Assembly: GCF_001612945.1 (NCBI RefSeq)
Contig: NZ_BDBK01000008.1
Coordinates: 186,001-250,000 of the forward strand
Source: Nocardia inohanensis NBRC 100128
GTDB taxonomy: Bacteria; Actinomycetota; Actinomycetes; Mycobacteriales; Mycobacteriaceae
Direction: 5' to 3'
DNA: 64,000 nt
Shown here: positions 9,301-16,890 of the stretch, in pieces
Layout: each line of letters begins with the position of its first letter
Position numbering within the stretch: position 1 is the first letter of the stretch
Made by a program: the position numbers and the translations under genes
The notes under the pieces: model-generated
Told to the model about the DNA's origin: nothing
Seen by the model: the letters and a program-made list of their open reading frames with translations, nothing else
Database searches by the model: none

Positions 9301-9604
9301 GCAGCCGGTCGACGACCACCCCTGGCTCGACGCCCAGCCGCACCAGCCCCGTCATCGCCCGATTCGAGCAGGCCGGATCAGTCGAATCCAATTGCCCGAT
9401 CAGGTAATCGCGCGCCCCGCCCACCTCGGCCATCCGGATGGCGGTCAGCCGCTGATAGCGGTCGCCCGCGCCCAGCTCACCCAGCAGCCGATCCAATTCG
9501 GCGGTCCCCGCGAGCCGCCGCGCCTCCGCCGAGATCGCATGCAAACGCCTCGGCACCGACATCGCCGCCGTCGACTCCAACCATCGTTTCCCCGCACCAG
9601 TCAC
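6305..9604 (-). CDS. Large HEAT-like alpha-helical repeat protein, function unknown
   Basis: About 1,099 residues with no transmembrane segment or signal peptide. The sequence is rich in Leu, Ala, Arg and Asp. It shows many repeated amphipathic helix pairs (for example VQEAALTALGRSDEPGHAIAVL, VRRAAVSTTRSLFDRPQAWQVL, ALLAAVTALRDSTV), typical of HEAT/ARM solenoids. No catalytic motif was recognised. Such solenoids are usually protein-binding scaffolds. The GTG at 9604 is preferred over the ATG at 9724 because it sits 7 nt after a TAACGT -10 box, and because residues before it are low-complexity. It is divergent from a 72-residue protein gene with a mirror-image leaderless promoter. I do not recognise a specific family. 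Confidence 0.75.
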   Translation of the reverse strand: MTGAGKRWLESTAAMSVPRRLHAISAEARRLAGTAELDRLLGELGAGDRYQRLTAIRMAEVGGARDYLIGQLDSTDPACSNRAMTGLVRLGVEPGVVVDRLPGLSHHTRKYIRRALASGDREELAGALLPRVRALFGDAEAARVLPFCSAAIVRELLPELGYAVPNWRMLGRRHIEVVFEQVEGLTAASGRDDWAEWWARFTAAAETAVEFDLARVLVVAGRAVEWVSIHELSTVAGRLARFDAESVFRLITHSSGNGRGLAGPAMWRGLRQLPDDRLRELYRACPTRYRQSFLRTLPPARRAVVAGSVIARIGLAPGEVDMAALDMLPGRDRAALVRDLLARPGGADVPEVAEQLTARLPWPEAKPVLAEAIRRPTADERAAAYPLLATAAAGSRDPEVVGDMLGMLGRLRNEQDPVRRSALEAVNGIPALLLRTDHLAALEQLAEDALQARDRSYRTTYTIGALARTLLLRGAESGDPAFTETALRILTRLAELASIVNLHGLHRNLPRGAEQRLWASLRARLLADADRDRWDLTLHLATGLDRRAFTVPELQRLLVRACTAHSDSTVRSAVPLALAAPATRDAHLDEILRHDRSLIALPAVRNLVASRRTDLLDMLLSKSTSGRFLSGKIRFVPMFYSGFDHWSPAQVERYARLLDSYARSSGAALHERADAVRQLGRLPGSFARMCAHLESADLVVQEAALTALGRSDEPGHAIAVLNRYVDGDRARVAVSSVATLARDIPADRLSEALAPLLSSRKVTAQKEGIRLIATLHAPDAMEIIAALWSRPDVHRDVRRAAVSTTRSLFDRPQAWQVLADAVADPEIAGAILDITPALLPPPQRLRFAVFLRDLIAGGDPRTAGQALNYITRWRRWTPADTRDVYVRLLTELSQVGLWTAAARALLADLAHDGDPRALLAAVTALRDSTVTLPGRDQPARQRLSHLLDWLAVTVRDHDTALPAAEPVSALLAGDPLWHRHLIELAIVTVRWTDPEAAVSTMRSLAVYATGALVTVPADRLAARVFPALDTVPIERWTALVTPLAAGADPSTALAAVAVIAKCGERFGWSDPWSGLLTELRGHADVDVRRAASTVPLAPE

Positions 9605-9611
9605 GGCAGCC

Positions 9612-9617
9612 ACGTTA
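9612..9617 (-). promoter_or_regulatory. -10 box of the helical-repeat gene (leaderless)
   Basis: On the minus strand TAACGT (9617-9612) is separated by 7 nt from the GTG at 9604. No Shine-Dalgarno sequence is seen before that GTG. It is part of a back-to-back promoter pair with the box at 9736-9741. Confidence 0.45.
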
Positions 9618-9735
9618 CAAAGGTCGACGCGCGGCCGCCGGTTCAGCGCGCCGGGCAGGGCGGATGCTGTTCGGCCGGTGCGAACAGCTCGGTCCGGGAG
9701 TCGGTGAATCAGCGTTCTTCCCAATCGAATTCGGA

Positions 9736-9741
9736 TACGCT
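9736..9741 (+). promoter_or_regulatory. -10 box of the 72-residue protein gene (leaderless)
   Basis: TACGCT (9736-9741) is followed by exactly 7 nt and then the GTG at 9749. This decides the start of the short gene, whose frame is open for a long way upstream. Confidence 0.45.
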
Positions 9742-9748
9742 GGACGAC

Positions 9749-9967
9749 GTGTCGGAGATCGAGCGACTATCGAGTGTCTCTCGCGTACCGCACGCCGATA
9801 TCGCCGCACTGGGGGATCTCGACGAGGGGGAATACGCGACCCTGCGCGCCGCCTACGAGCATGCGCTGCAATTGCGGGAGCGCGAGTTGAGTGTGGCCAT
9901 CGACAAAGGTCTCGGCATCATTCCCAAACTGCTGCGCCCGGCGGCTCGGCGCATCCTCTTCTCCTGA
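9749..9967 (+). CDS. Small 72-residue protein, function unknown
   Basis: Starts at GTG 9749 (VSEIERLSSVSRVPHADIAAL) and ends 7 nt before the next gene. The middle (LDEGEYATLRAAYEHALQLRERELS) is predicted helical and charged. The C-terminus (GIIPKLLRPAARRILFS) is basic and amphipathic and might touch membrane or nucleic acid. It has no recognised domain. The start is supported by a leaderless promoter and the tight spacing to the downstream gene, which suggests a two-gene operon. Confidence 0.6.
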   Translation: MSEIERLSSVSRVPHADIAALGDLDEGEYATLRAAYEHALQLRERELSVAIDKGLGIIPKLLRPAARRILFS

Positions 9968-9974
9968 GGCGACC

Positions 9975-10913
9975 ATGACGAGTTTGGCGGCACGTGCGGA
10001 AGTGGTGAAGCTGGCGCGCGAATTGCACACCGCGCCCGAGGATCTGGCGTTTCTACTGGAATCCGACCCGCAGGCTTTGCGTCAGGTGCGCCGCGGCATG
10101 CACAAGGGCTTGGATGCCGAGCATCGGCCGATGTTCGATCGCCTCGCCAAAACCAGTGCGCTGATACCGAATCCGCTGGCCGTCACCATCGCGACGCGAT
10201 TCTTCGGCCCGGTGCTGTGCGGCATGATCGCGCCCTCGCTGAGCCCGGAGCGCGCACAGGCCCTGATCGGTCACGTGCCCATGCGTTTCCTGGCCGACCT
10301 GGCCCCGCACGTGGATCCCGACGCCGCCACCCCCATCATCCGCTCCCTCGATACCGAGGTGATGGTCCCGGTCATGCGGGAGATGCTGCGGCGCAAGGAC
10401 TATGTGACGCTCGCGCGGTTCCTGGTCGCCGCCACCGACCGGCAGCTCCTGGAGGTATTGCCGCACCTCGATTCCGGCGAGGACATGCTGCTGGTGGCGT
10501 TCAACGCCGAACTGGACGCGGTATCGGACCGCTTCGAGGTCGTCATGGCCGCGCTGCCGGAGGAACGCATTCGCGAGGTCCTGCTGGCCGGCTACGAGCA
10601 GGACCGGGTGGTCGAGGCGCTGACCTTCATGCAGTTCCTCAGCACCGAGACGCTCGCCCGGGTCGGGAACACCCTGGCCGAAATGGACGACGAGATCCTG
10701 ACCCATATGGTGGAGACCGCGCATCGTGAGAGCGCCTGGGCGGAGCTGATTCCGATCGCGACGGCCATGTCCGAGCAGAATCAGCTGCGCATGGCCGAGC
10801 TCGAGGTGTGGGATGACGAGAAGATCGAGGCCATCACCCGGGTAGCCGAGCAGCACGGGCTCGCCGGGGAACTCGGCAAGATGATCATCGCCGCGGCTGA
10901 GCGGCGCGACTGA
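9975..10913 (+). CDS. Helical-repeat protein resembling MgtE N-terminal superhelix, function unknown
   Basis: 312 residues, all soluble and alpha-helical, starting at the ATG at 9975 after GAGGCGACC. Repeating helices of the form PERAQALIGHVPMRFLADLAPHVDPDAATPIIRSL and EERIREVLLAGYEQDRVVEALTFM recall the superhelical N domain of MgtE magnesium channels, but there is no CBS pair and no transmembrane part. A regulatory or scaffold role is possible but unproven. It is the second gene of the operon with the 72-residue protein. Its 3' end overlaps the convergent TetR gene by 29 nt. Confidence 0.7.
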   Translation: MTSLAARAEVVKLARELHTAPEDLAFLLESDPQALRQVRRGMHKGLDAEHRPMFDRLAKTSALIPNPLAVTIATRFFGPVLCGMIAPSLSPERAQALIGHVPMRFLADLAPHVDPDAATPIIRSLDTEVMVPVMREMLRRKDYVTLARFLVAATDRQLLEVLPHLDSGEDMLLVAFNAELDAVSDRFEVVMAALPEERIREVLLAGYEQDRVVEALTFMQFLSTETLARVGNTLAEMDDEILTHMVETAHRESAWAELIPIATAMSEQNQLRMAELEVWDDEKIEAITRVAEQHGLAGELGKMIIAAAERRD

Positions 10914-11589
10914 CACCGTCGAGCACGCATGCCAGCCCGAACGCGAACTGGTCGGCGGGTTCGGGATCCTCGGCTTCGATCACCCGGCGGGTCAGATGCG
11001 GGTACTCGCCGCTCTCGATGACCGCGCGGACATACGGTCCGACGCTGGCCCGCCACTGCTCCTCGGTGAGGCCGGTGCGCTGCTGCACCCGTATCTCGGC
11101 GAGCTCCTGACTGACCGCGCCGAAGACATAGGACAGCACCGTCGAGACGATCTGCGAGGCCAGGGTGGGGTCCGAGGTGAGCGGCGCGACAGCGGCCAGG
11201 GCCAGGTCGTAGCGGCGTAAAGCGTTGGGGCCCAAGGCCGGGCGACCCGACAGCTCGGGGCCGAGCCATGGGTGCCGCAGCAGCATGGCGCGCATCAGTG
11301 CCGCCAGCTCGGACAGGTCGGCGCGCCAATCGCCGGAGAGTTCCAGCAGCGACAACTCGGCCTGGGCGGCATCGATCATCAGATCCAGCAGTTCGTCACG
11401 ATTGGCCACGTAGCGGTAGAGCGAGGCCGTGCCCGAACCCAGATCGGCGGCGACCCGGCGCATCGATACCGCCGTCAGCCCTTCGGCATCGGCCACCGTG
11501 GAGGCGGCCCGCACTATGCGATCCACGCTGGGGGCCTGCCGAGCGGGCACGCGTCGGTCTTTGCTCCACACCAGCTGCGGGTCGGTCAT
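10885..11589 (-). CDS. TetR/AcrR family transcriptional regulator
   Basis: 234 residues from the ATG at 11589, which has a strong Shine-Dalgarno sequence (AGGAAAGGA); an upstream in-frame start at 11616 lacks this. The helix-turn-helix lies near residues 20-70 (VDRIVRAASTVADAEGLTAVSMRRVAADLGSGTASLYRYVANRDELL). The C-terminal domain is of the TetR_C (tetracyclin repressor-like) type. The gene is divergent from a flavin monooxygenase across a 90-bp region that carries two copies of a 15-bp palindromic element. It therefore probably represses both itself and the monooxygenase, with a monooxygenase substrate as inducer. Confidence 0.9.
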   Translation of the reverse strand: MTDPQLVWSKDRRVPARQAPSVDRIVRAASTVADAEGLTAVSMRRVAADLGSGTASLYRYVANRDELLDLMIDAAQAELSLLELSGDWRADLSELAALMRAMLLRHPWLGPELSGRPALGPNALRRYDLALAAVAPLTSDPTLASQIVSTVLSYVFGAVSQELAEIRVQQRTGLTEEQWRASVGPYVRAVIESGEYPHLTRRVIEAEDPEPADQFAFGLACVLDGVSRAAQPRR

Positions 11590-11629
11590 CGGCGTCCTTT
11601 CCTGTCGATTGCGCACAGCCTAACACTGT

Positions 11630-11664
11630 GGTTACGGTGTAACCAGAACGGCTACGGTGTATCC
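11630..11664. promoter_or_regulatory. Twin TetR operators between tetR and flavin monooxygenase
   Basis: Copy 1 is GGTTACGGTGTAACC (11630-11644), a perfect palindrome with 6-bp arms and a 3-bp centre. Copy 2 is GGCTACGGTGTATCC (11650-11664), the same element with two mismatches, exactly 20 bp further on and so on the same face of the helix. Copy 2 contains TACGGT, which could serve as -10 for the monooxygenase. Binding by the adjacent TetR is inferred. Confidence 0.7.
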
Positions 11665-11679
11665 ATAAGGAGAGTTGTG

Positions 11680-13266
11680 ATGGCGGACAAGCGAGTTCCG
11701 GTGCTCATCGCCGGTGGTGGATCGGTCGGATTGGCGGCGGCGTTGTTCCTGGCGGATCGAGGAGTGCCGCCGCTCGTCGTGGAGGCGCAGGCGGGGCCGT
11801 CCACGCATCCACGGGCGACCGGGCTCGGGTCACGCACCATGGAGATGCTGCGGGCGCTCGGGCTACAAGAGGCCGTGAACGCGGTGAGCGTGGACATGGT
11901 CGGCGCGGGACTCGGGAAGGTGTACGCGCGCAGCCTCGCCGAAACCGATTTCGGTGCGATGCCGGTGGTCGCGCCGTCACATAAGGCGTGGGGCAGAGAC
12001 GAGGTGAGCCCGGGTCGCACCCGCGGCACCTGCCCGCAGCATCGGCTGGATTCGGTGCTGCTGCCCGCCGCTCGGGAACGCGGTGCGCAGCTGCGGTATT
12101 CGACCCGGCTGGTGTCGCTGACCCAGGACGAGGCCGGTGTGTATGCGGTGCTCGACAGCGGGGAGACGGTGCAGGCGGACTACCTGATCGGTGCCGACGG
12201 CATCCGCAGTACGGTGCGCGCGAACCTCGGCATCGGCACCAGCGGACCCGGCGCGCTCGGAAAACCCATGGTGAGCATGCTGTTCCGCGCCGATCTTGCC
12301 CGGTACCTGAACGATCGCCAGTTCGTCACCTGCAATATCGAGAACCCGGGCGTGACCGGGATGCTGGTGACCGTCGACGGTGAGAAGGAATGGATCCTGC
12401 ATGTCGCGGCCGCCGACGAGACGGTCTTCGCTGACGCCCGGTGCATCGAGTTGATCCGCGCGGCCATCGGCGACGCGGCGGCGGAGGTCGAACTGCTGAG
12501 CGTATTGCCGTGGCGGCCGCGCGGATTCCTGGCCGACAGCTTCCGCTCCGGCCGGGTCTTCCTGGTCGGCGACGCCGCGCACGCCGTGCCGCCGATCGGC
12601 GCGTTCGGGCTCAATACCGGCTTCGCCGACGCGCACAATCTGGCCTGGAAGATCGCGGCCGTACAGCACGGCCAGGCCGGGCCGGCACTGCTGGACACCT
12701 ATGCCGCCGAACGAGAACCGGTGGTCCGGATGACCTTCGATCAAGCCCTGCTGCGCTCGTCCGACCCGCGCCTGCACTGGGACAACAGCGCCGAGACGGT
12801 CGCCGAGCGGATCGCGAAGGGCGTGCTGAACGCACCGGTGGTGCATCTGGGGTACCGCTACGACTCGGCGGCGGTCATCGGTTCCGATCCCGAACTGCCC
12901 TCCACCGAGGATGTTTCGCTCGTGCTGGACGGCACGCCCGGTTCCCGGCTGCCGCATCGCTGGGTCACACACGACGACCGGACCGTATCGACCCTGGACC
13001 TGATCGGACGGGGATTCACCGTCTTCACCGCCGACGAGGAGTGGGCCCGAGCCGCCGAGCAACTCCCGGATCTCACCGTGCGCCGCATCCCGGCCGCGGA
13101 CGAAGCCTGGATCGGCAGCCTGGGCATCTCCGCACGGGGTGCCGTTCTGGTCCGCCCCGACCATGTCGTCGCCTGGCGCACCTCCGAATCCGCCACCGCT
13201 CCAGGCCAGGAACTCGCCCGCCTGCTGGATCACCTGCTCGCACAACCCCATCGCCCCGGCAAGTGA
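11680..13266 (+). CDS. FAD-dependent aromatic/polyketide monooxygenase
   Basis: 528 residues from the ATG at 11680, preceded by AAGGAGA. It is a group A flavoprotein hydroxylase of the PheA/TfdB type. The dinucleotide motif is VLIAGGGSVGLAAALFLADRG (residues 8-28), the DG motif is YLIGADGIRSTVR near residue 170, and the FAD-pyrophosphate motif is GRVFLVGDAAHAVPPIGAFGLNTGFADAHNLAWK near residues 290-325. A C-terminal thioredoxin-like domain follows from about residue 400, as in phenol-hydroxylase relatives. It uses NAD(P)H and O2 to hydroxylate a ring substrate, identity unknown. It is divergent from a TetR gene and probably controlled by it through the twin operators. Confidence 0.9.
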   Translation: MADKRVPVLIAGGGSVGLAAALFLADRGVPPLVVEAQAGPSTHPRATGLGSRTMEMLRALGLQEAVNAVSVDMVGAGLGKVYARSLAETDFGAMPVVAPSHKAWGRDEVSPGRTRGTCPQHRLDSVLLPAARERGAQLRYSTRLVSLTQDEAGVYAVLDSGETVQADYLIGADGIRSTVRANLGIGTSGPGALGKPMVSMLFRADLARYLNDRQFVTCNIENPGVTGMLVTVDGEKEWILHVAAADETVFADARCIELIRAAIGDAAAEVELLSVLPWRPRGFLADSFRSGRVFLVGDAAHAVPPIGAFGLNTGFADAHNLAWKIAAVQHGQAGPALLDTYAAEREPVVRMTFDQALLRSSDPRLHWDNSAETVAERIAKGVLNAPVVHLGYRYDSAAVIGSDPELPSTEDVSLVLDGTPGSRLPHRWVTHDDRTVSTLDLIGRGFTVFTADEEWARAAEQLPDLTVRRIPAADEAWIGSLGISARGAVLVRPDHVVAWRTSESATAPGQELARLLDHLLAQPHRPGK

Positions 13267-13402
13267 GCGCTCGTGCGATTGCCCGCGCCGCACGGTTGCA
13301 TCGGCCGCAATCATGCGGCATCCCCGAGGATGACTGTCAATACCGCTGAGGTCGAATGGATTTGCGCTCCCCAGGCCGATGTGGCGGGTGCGGCGGCGAC
13401 CG

Positions 13403-13417
13403 TACCGTGACGATATG
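13403..13417 (+). promoter_or_regulatory. -10 box and leaderless start of the DUF418 gene
   Basis: TACCGT (13403-13408) is followed by 6 nt and then the ATG at 13415. This supports the ATG at 13415 over the in-frame ATG at 13379. Confidence 0.45.
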
Positions 13418-14608
13418 TCCGTTCAGGCCGTGTCCTCAGTCGCCGCCGGGCGGCGCATCGGGGAGGTCGATACGCTGCGCGGGTTCGCGCTGTTCGGCAT
13501 TCTCGTCACCAACACCGTCGTGCTGACCATGCTCATCTCCCTCCACGGCGGCGGAAGCGAGGTGACGTTCGGATTCGACAGCGGCTGGGATCGTTTCGGG
13601 TACGCGATCCTGGAGGGGTTGTTCCTCGGCAAGTTCTATCTGCTCTTCGCGTTCCTGTTCGGATACTCGTTCACCTTGCAGATCGCGGCGGCGGAGCGGG
13701 CCGGGGCGCGTGCGGTGCCGCGACTGCTACGGCGCAGCGGGATGCTTCTCTTGATCGGGCTCGCGCACGTGCTGTTGCTTTGGCTGGGCGACATTCTCAC
13801 GCTGTACGCCGGATTGTGCGTGCTGCTCATCCTGTTCCGGAAGTTGCGGGCGCGGACGGCATTGATCACCGGGCTCGTGTTGTACGCGCTGTTCATGGCG
13901 CTGGCGTTCCTGCCGTCCGCCGATGCGGGGGATATGTCGGGGCTGGGCGAGGTACTGGACGTGGCTCGCCTGCGCGACGGATTCACCGGCGGGTTCACCG
14001 ACACCTTCCACGCCCAGGTGGCGACCGCGCCGGTGTTCATCCTCTTCACCTGGGTCGGTCAGGGGATTCCCGCGTTCGGGATGTTCCTGATCGGCATGGC
14101 AGCCGGTAAACGGCGGGTGTTCGAGGACACGGAGTTCCTGCGGCGCTGGACTCCGCGGGCGCTGGCGCTGGGATTCGGTGTGGGCCTGCCGATCGCGCTG
14201 GTCACCATCGTGCTGTGGAGTCTGCACGGCGGGGTGCCCACGTATTGGTATGGGCTGCAAGAGCTCACCAATCCACTGCTGACGCTCGGATACGTGGCGG
14301 GCATCGTGTGGTTGACGCGGTCGCGCTGGGCGGATCGGATCGGTCTGCTCGCACCGGCCGGGCGGATGGCGGCCTCGAACTACATCGCGCAATCGATCGT
14401 CTTCATGTTCGTCTACACCGGATACGGTCTGGGGCTGGGTGATCGGGTGCCGCCGATCGGGGTGGCCGCCATCGCCGTGGTGATCTACGCGGGCCAGGTC
14501 CGGCTGAGCGTGTGGTGGTTGCGGCGGCACGCCTACGGGCCGGTGGAGTGGGTGCTGCGGGCGGCGACCTATCTGTCGGTGCCCGCCTGGCGGAAATCCT
14601 CGGCGTGA
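13415..14608 (+). CDS. DUF418 domain-containing membrane protein
   Basis: 397 residues with about ten hydrophobic segments. The N-terminus carries the family signature GEVDTLRGFALFGILVTN. The C-terminal DUF418 domain includes AGRMAASNYIAQSIVFMFVYTGYGLGLGDRVP and ends with the YGPVEWVLRAATY segment. Members (YeiB-like) are uncharacterised membrane proteins, possibly transporters or membrane-bound acyltransferase relatives. It is expressed singly from a leaderless promoter. Its last 40 nt overlap the convergent NmrA-like pseudogene. Confidence 0.9.
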   Translation: MSVQAVSSVAAGRRIGEVDTLRGFALFGILVTNTVVLTMLISLHGGGSEVTFGFDSGWDRFGYAILEGLFLGKFYLLFAFLFGYSFTLQIAAAERAGARAVPRLLRRSGMLLLIGLAHVLLLWLGDILTLYAGLCVLLILFRKLRARTALITGLVLYALFMALAFLPSADAGDMSGLGEVLDVARLRDGFTGGFTDTFHAQVATAPVFILFTWVGQGIPAFGMFLIGMAAGKRRVFEDTEFLRRWTPRALALGFGVGLPIALVTIVLWSLHGGVPTYWYGLQELTNPLLTLGYVAGIVWLTRSRWADRIGLLAPAGRMAASNYIAQSIVFMFVYTGYGLGLGDRVPPIGVAAIAVVIYAGQVRLSVWWLRRHAYGPVEWVLRAATYLSVPAWRKSSA

Positions 14609-15408
14609 ACGGTGGCCCACTGGGCGAAGGTGCGCGGGGCGCGACCGGTGATCTGCTCCACGGTCGGGCGGACCACCGATTCGTCGATGGCGCCGCCGAC
14701 GTAGAAATCGAAGAAGGCGTCGACGTACTCCACCGGGGTGGTCTTCAGCATGTCGGCGCGGGCCTGCTCGTCGGTGAGGCCGACGCATTCGAGATCACGA
14801 TCCAGGACGCGGGCCAACAGTGCGACCTGTTCGGCGGGCAGCAGCGATTCCGGACCGGTCGGAAACAGGACCTCACCGTGGAAAGCCTTGTCGCGCAGCG
14901 CGTATGCGGCGACCGCGGCCAGATCGTAGGGGTCGAGGCTGGCGGTGCGGACCTGTGGGAAGGGGACCCGGATGACGTCACCCTCGCGCAGCTGCGGGAG
15001 CCAGCGCAGGGCATTGGAGTCGAATGCGCTGGGGCGCAGGATGGTCCAGGTAGCCCCGCAGTGCTGCACCTCCTACTCGGAGGCCATCATGTAGCGGGAG
15101 ATGGCGTTGCCGGCATCGCCGGTGCCGGCGGAAACGCCCGAGAGCTGCACGATGTGTTCGACACCGGCGCGCGCCGCCGCCTCGGCCACGCCCGGATAGC
15201 CGGGGAGCAGGAACGCGGCCCGGACGCCGTCGAAGGCCGGGGTTAGCGAATCGGGTGCGGTCAGGTCAGCGGCTACCGGTTCGATGCCCTCGGGCAGGAT
15301 CGCGCGCCGCGGGTCACGGACCGCCGCACGTACCGGTTCGTCGCCGCCCGCCAGCGTCTGTGCCAGCTCCGCACCGATATTGCCCGTCGCGCCCGTTATC
15401 AGAATCAT
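14569..15408 (-). pseudogene. NmrA/NAD(P)H-binding oxidoreductase interrupted by an in-frame amber codon
   Basis: Read from the ATG at 15408 this is an SDR-like NmrA protein. It has the nucleotide motif MILITGATGNIGAELAQTL and then VEHIVQLSGVSAGTG and SRYMMASE. A TAG at 15075-15073 interrupts it, and the same frame resumes at once with EVQHCGATWTILRPSAF and runs to the end at 14569. The WTILRP motif on the far side is the expected continuation of the family, so the two halves are one gene of about 279 codons with one nonsense codon, most simply CAG to TAG. A GTG at 15069 could restart translation of the second half, but that half lacks the nucleotide-binding fold. Single-base sequencing error cannot be excluded. 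Confidence 0.8.
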
Positions 15409-15509
15409 TCGCCCACGCCTTCACCTTGTGCCCGAACCGTGCTCAGGGATACCCGAAAATCGTACGTGCAGAACGGATCTGCACGATTCCTTTACACGGT
15501 CGGGGTCGT

Positions 15510-15869
15510 TCAGGCGAGGTCGTAGGCGACCGGATGGCGAGGTTGATACAGCCCGACCTCGCCCGCGCCCGGCACCAGGAAGCTGGTCAGCAAGCCCCAT
15601 CCGGCGTCGGTGACCTCGGCGGTGAACTCGACGTCCGCGGCCCGCAGGTCCGCCATGGTGGATTCCAGGTCGTCACACATGAAATAGATTCCGGCGGCGC
15701 CGCTTTCGGGTGCGGCTGCGGGGTGGACGGCCAGCTCGGCGGGTGGGGATTTGAAGATGAGCCAGCCGCCGCCGGCGTCGACGTTCGGGAATTTCAGCAC
15801 ATCGCGGAAGAAGGCGCGCGCCCGATCGGCGTCGGAGGCGTAGAGGATGGTGTGCGCTCCGTTGATCAT
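15510..15869 (-). CDS. VOC family protein (glyoxalase/bleomycin-resistance fold)
   Basis: 119 residues of the vicinal-oxygen-chelate fold with two beta-alpha-beta-beta-beta units: GAHTILYASDADRARAFFRDVLKFPNVDAGGGWLIFKSPP and then GIYFMCDDLESTMADLRAADVEF. The ending YQPRHPVAYDLA is usual for small actinobacterial VOC proteins. Candidate metal ligands are His4 and a C-terminal Glu in GAGEVGLYQP. It could be an enzyme or a ligand-sequestering resistance protein; no substrate can be named. A single gene between the NmrA pseudogene and an alpha/beta hydrolase. Confidence 0.85.
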   Translation of the reverse strand: MINGAHTILYASDADRARAFFRDVLKFPNVDAGGGWLIFKSPPAELAVHPAAAPESGAAGIYFMCDDLESTMADLRAADVEFTAEVTDAGWGLLTSFLVPGAGEVGLYQPRHPVAYDLA

Positions 15870-15926
15870 GCGCCGACGGTAGCAAGGCGGGGGCCGCCGA
15901 TCCCGAATGTGCGGAGCGTGCGCGCG

Positions 15927-16757
15927 TCAGGTCACCACGGGGGAGAGCAGCGTTTCGACCAGCAGGTTCGCGAAGGCCACGGGCTCGTCGGTGAATCCGC
16001 TGTGGCCGCCGGGGAATTCGGTGACGGTGATACCGAGTCGCGCGGCGAGTTCCGCAGCGGGGCGGGCCGGGAGGTGGGTGCCGGTTTCGCGGCCGGAAGC
16101 CAGGACCAGGCGGTCGGTCACCGGTGCGAGGGCGGCGATATCGGGCAGGTGTGAGGTGAATTGGCGCAGTTCGTGTTCCATCATGATCGGGGCGTTGGCG
16201 AACAGGCGGGACATCATCGCGGCGGCGCGGGGCGGAAGATCGGCCGGATTCGGCATCGATCCCATGGTGCCGCCGATGCCCTCGACGAACCGGGCGCCCG
16301 CAGCGGCCACGCCATCGGTGCGGAACAGGTGATAGACCTCGTCCACGAAAGCTCGCTGCACGGCGGCATCGGGCAGGATCGCGAAGCACGGGGGCTCGTG
16401 AGCGACCAATTTGCGCACCCGTTCGGGATGTCTTGCCAGCAGGTCCAATCCGACGATGGCGCCGCCGCTGCCACCGAAGACGTAGGCGGGTTCGTCGGTG
16501 AGATGGTTGATGAGCCGGTAGGCGTCGTCACTCTGCACCTCGACGCGTTGGTCCTCGGGGCCGTTGTCCAAGGTGCTGCGCGAATATCCGCGCGGATCGA
16601 TGGCCACCAGGGTGAACCGGTCGGTGAGCGTGTCGGCGATCGCATCGACGATGGCCGCGTCGCCGCCGCTGCCCGGCAGGAACAGCAGCAGGGGGCCGGT
16701 GCCGCGCACCTCGTAGTACAGGTGCGCGCCGGGCACACGCAGGGTTTCGGATCGCAT
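15927..16757 (-). CDS. Alpha/beta hydrolase
   Basis: 276 residues. The oxyanion region is LLLFLPGSGGDA, the nucleophile elbow is VFGGSGGAIVGLD (serine near residue 98), and the catalytic histidine is in FPGGHSGFTDEP near the end. The start at 16757 has a GAGGAG Shine-Dalgarno sequence. Upstream is a perfect 8-bp-arm palindrome at 16779-16799 that is probably a repressor site, but no regulator gene adjoins. The protein is clearly paralogous to the hydrolase at 23341-24159 (shared YYEVRG.GPL, DPRG..RS, SGGA, LIAHEPP). Its substrate is unknown. Confidence 0.9.
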   Translation of the reverse strand: MRSETLRVPGAHLYYEVRGTGPLLLFLPGSGGDAAIVDAIADTLTDRFTLVAIDPRGYSRSTLDNGPEDQRVEVQSDDAYRLINHLTDEPAYVFGGSGGAIVGLDLLARHPERVRKLVAHEPPCFAILPDAAVQRAFVDEVYHLFRTDGVAAAGARFVEGIGGTMGSMPNPADLPPRAAAMMSRLFANAPIMMEHELRQFTSHLPDIAALAPVTDRLVLASGRETGTHLPARPAAELAARLGITVTEFPGGHSGFTDEPVAFANLLVETLLSPVVT

Positions 16758-16778
16758 TCGTACTCCTCAGCAAACAAC

Positions 16779-16799
16779 AAACCTAGTATTCCTAGGTTT
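16779..16799. promoter_or_regulatory. Palindromic operator upstream of the alpha/beta hydrolase
   Basis: AAACCTAG, 5-bp spacer TATTC, then CTAGGTTT: a perfect inverted repeat with 8-bp arms, 22 bp before the ATG at 16757. This is the size and shape of a TetR- or MarR-type operator. The binding protein is not encoded next door. Confidence 0.55.
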
Positions 16800-16856
16800 C
16801 ATCCTAATATACATAGCCAGCTGAGGCGGCTGGTCCACTTGTCAGTTCAGGTCGAT

Positions 16857-16890
16857 GCGAACGGTCAGTAGATCGGTACCGACCGTTCGC
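16857..16890 (-). terminator. Hairpin downstream of the rox-like gene
   Basis: GCGAACGGTC (16857-16866) and GACCGTTCGC (16881-16890) are perfect 10-bp arms around a 14-nt loop. The hairpin begins 30 bp past the stop of the rox-like gene, in the right place to end its transcript. There is no clear U-tract, so an operator role for the next gene is not excluded. Confidence 0.45.

Noticed and set aside
16817..16833. CCAGC..GCTGG hairpin after the rox hairpin, considered as a second terminator
   Set aside because: A 5-bp stem is expected by chance at this base composition.
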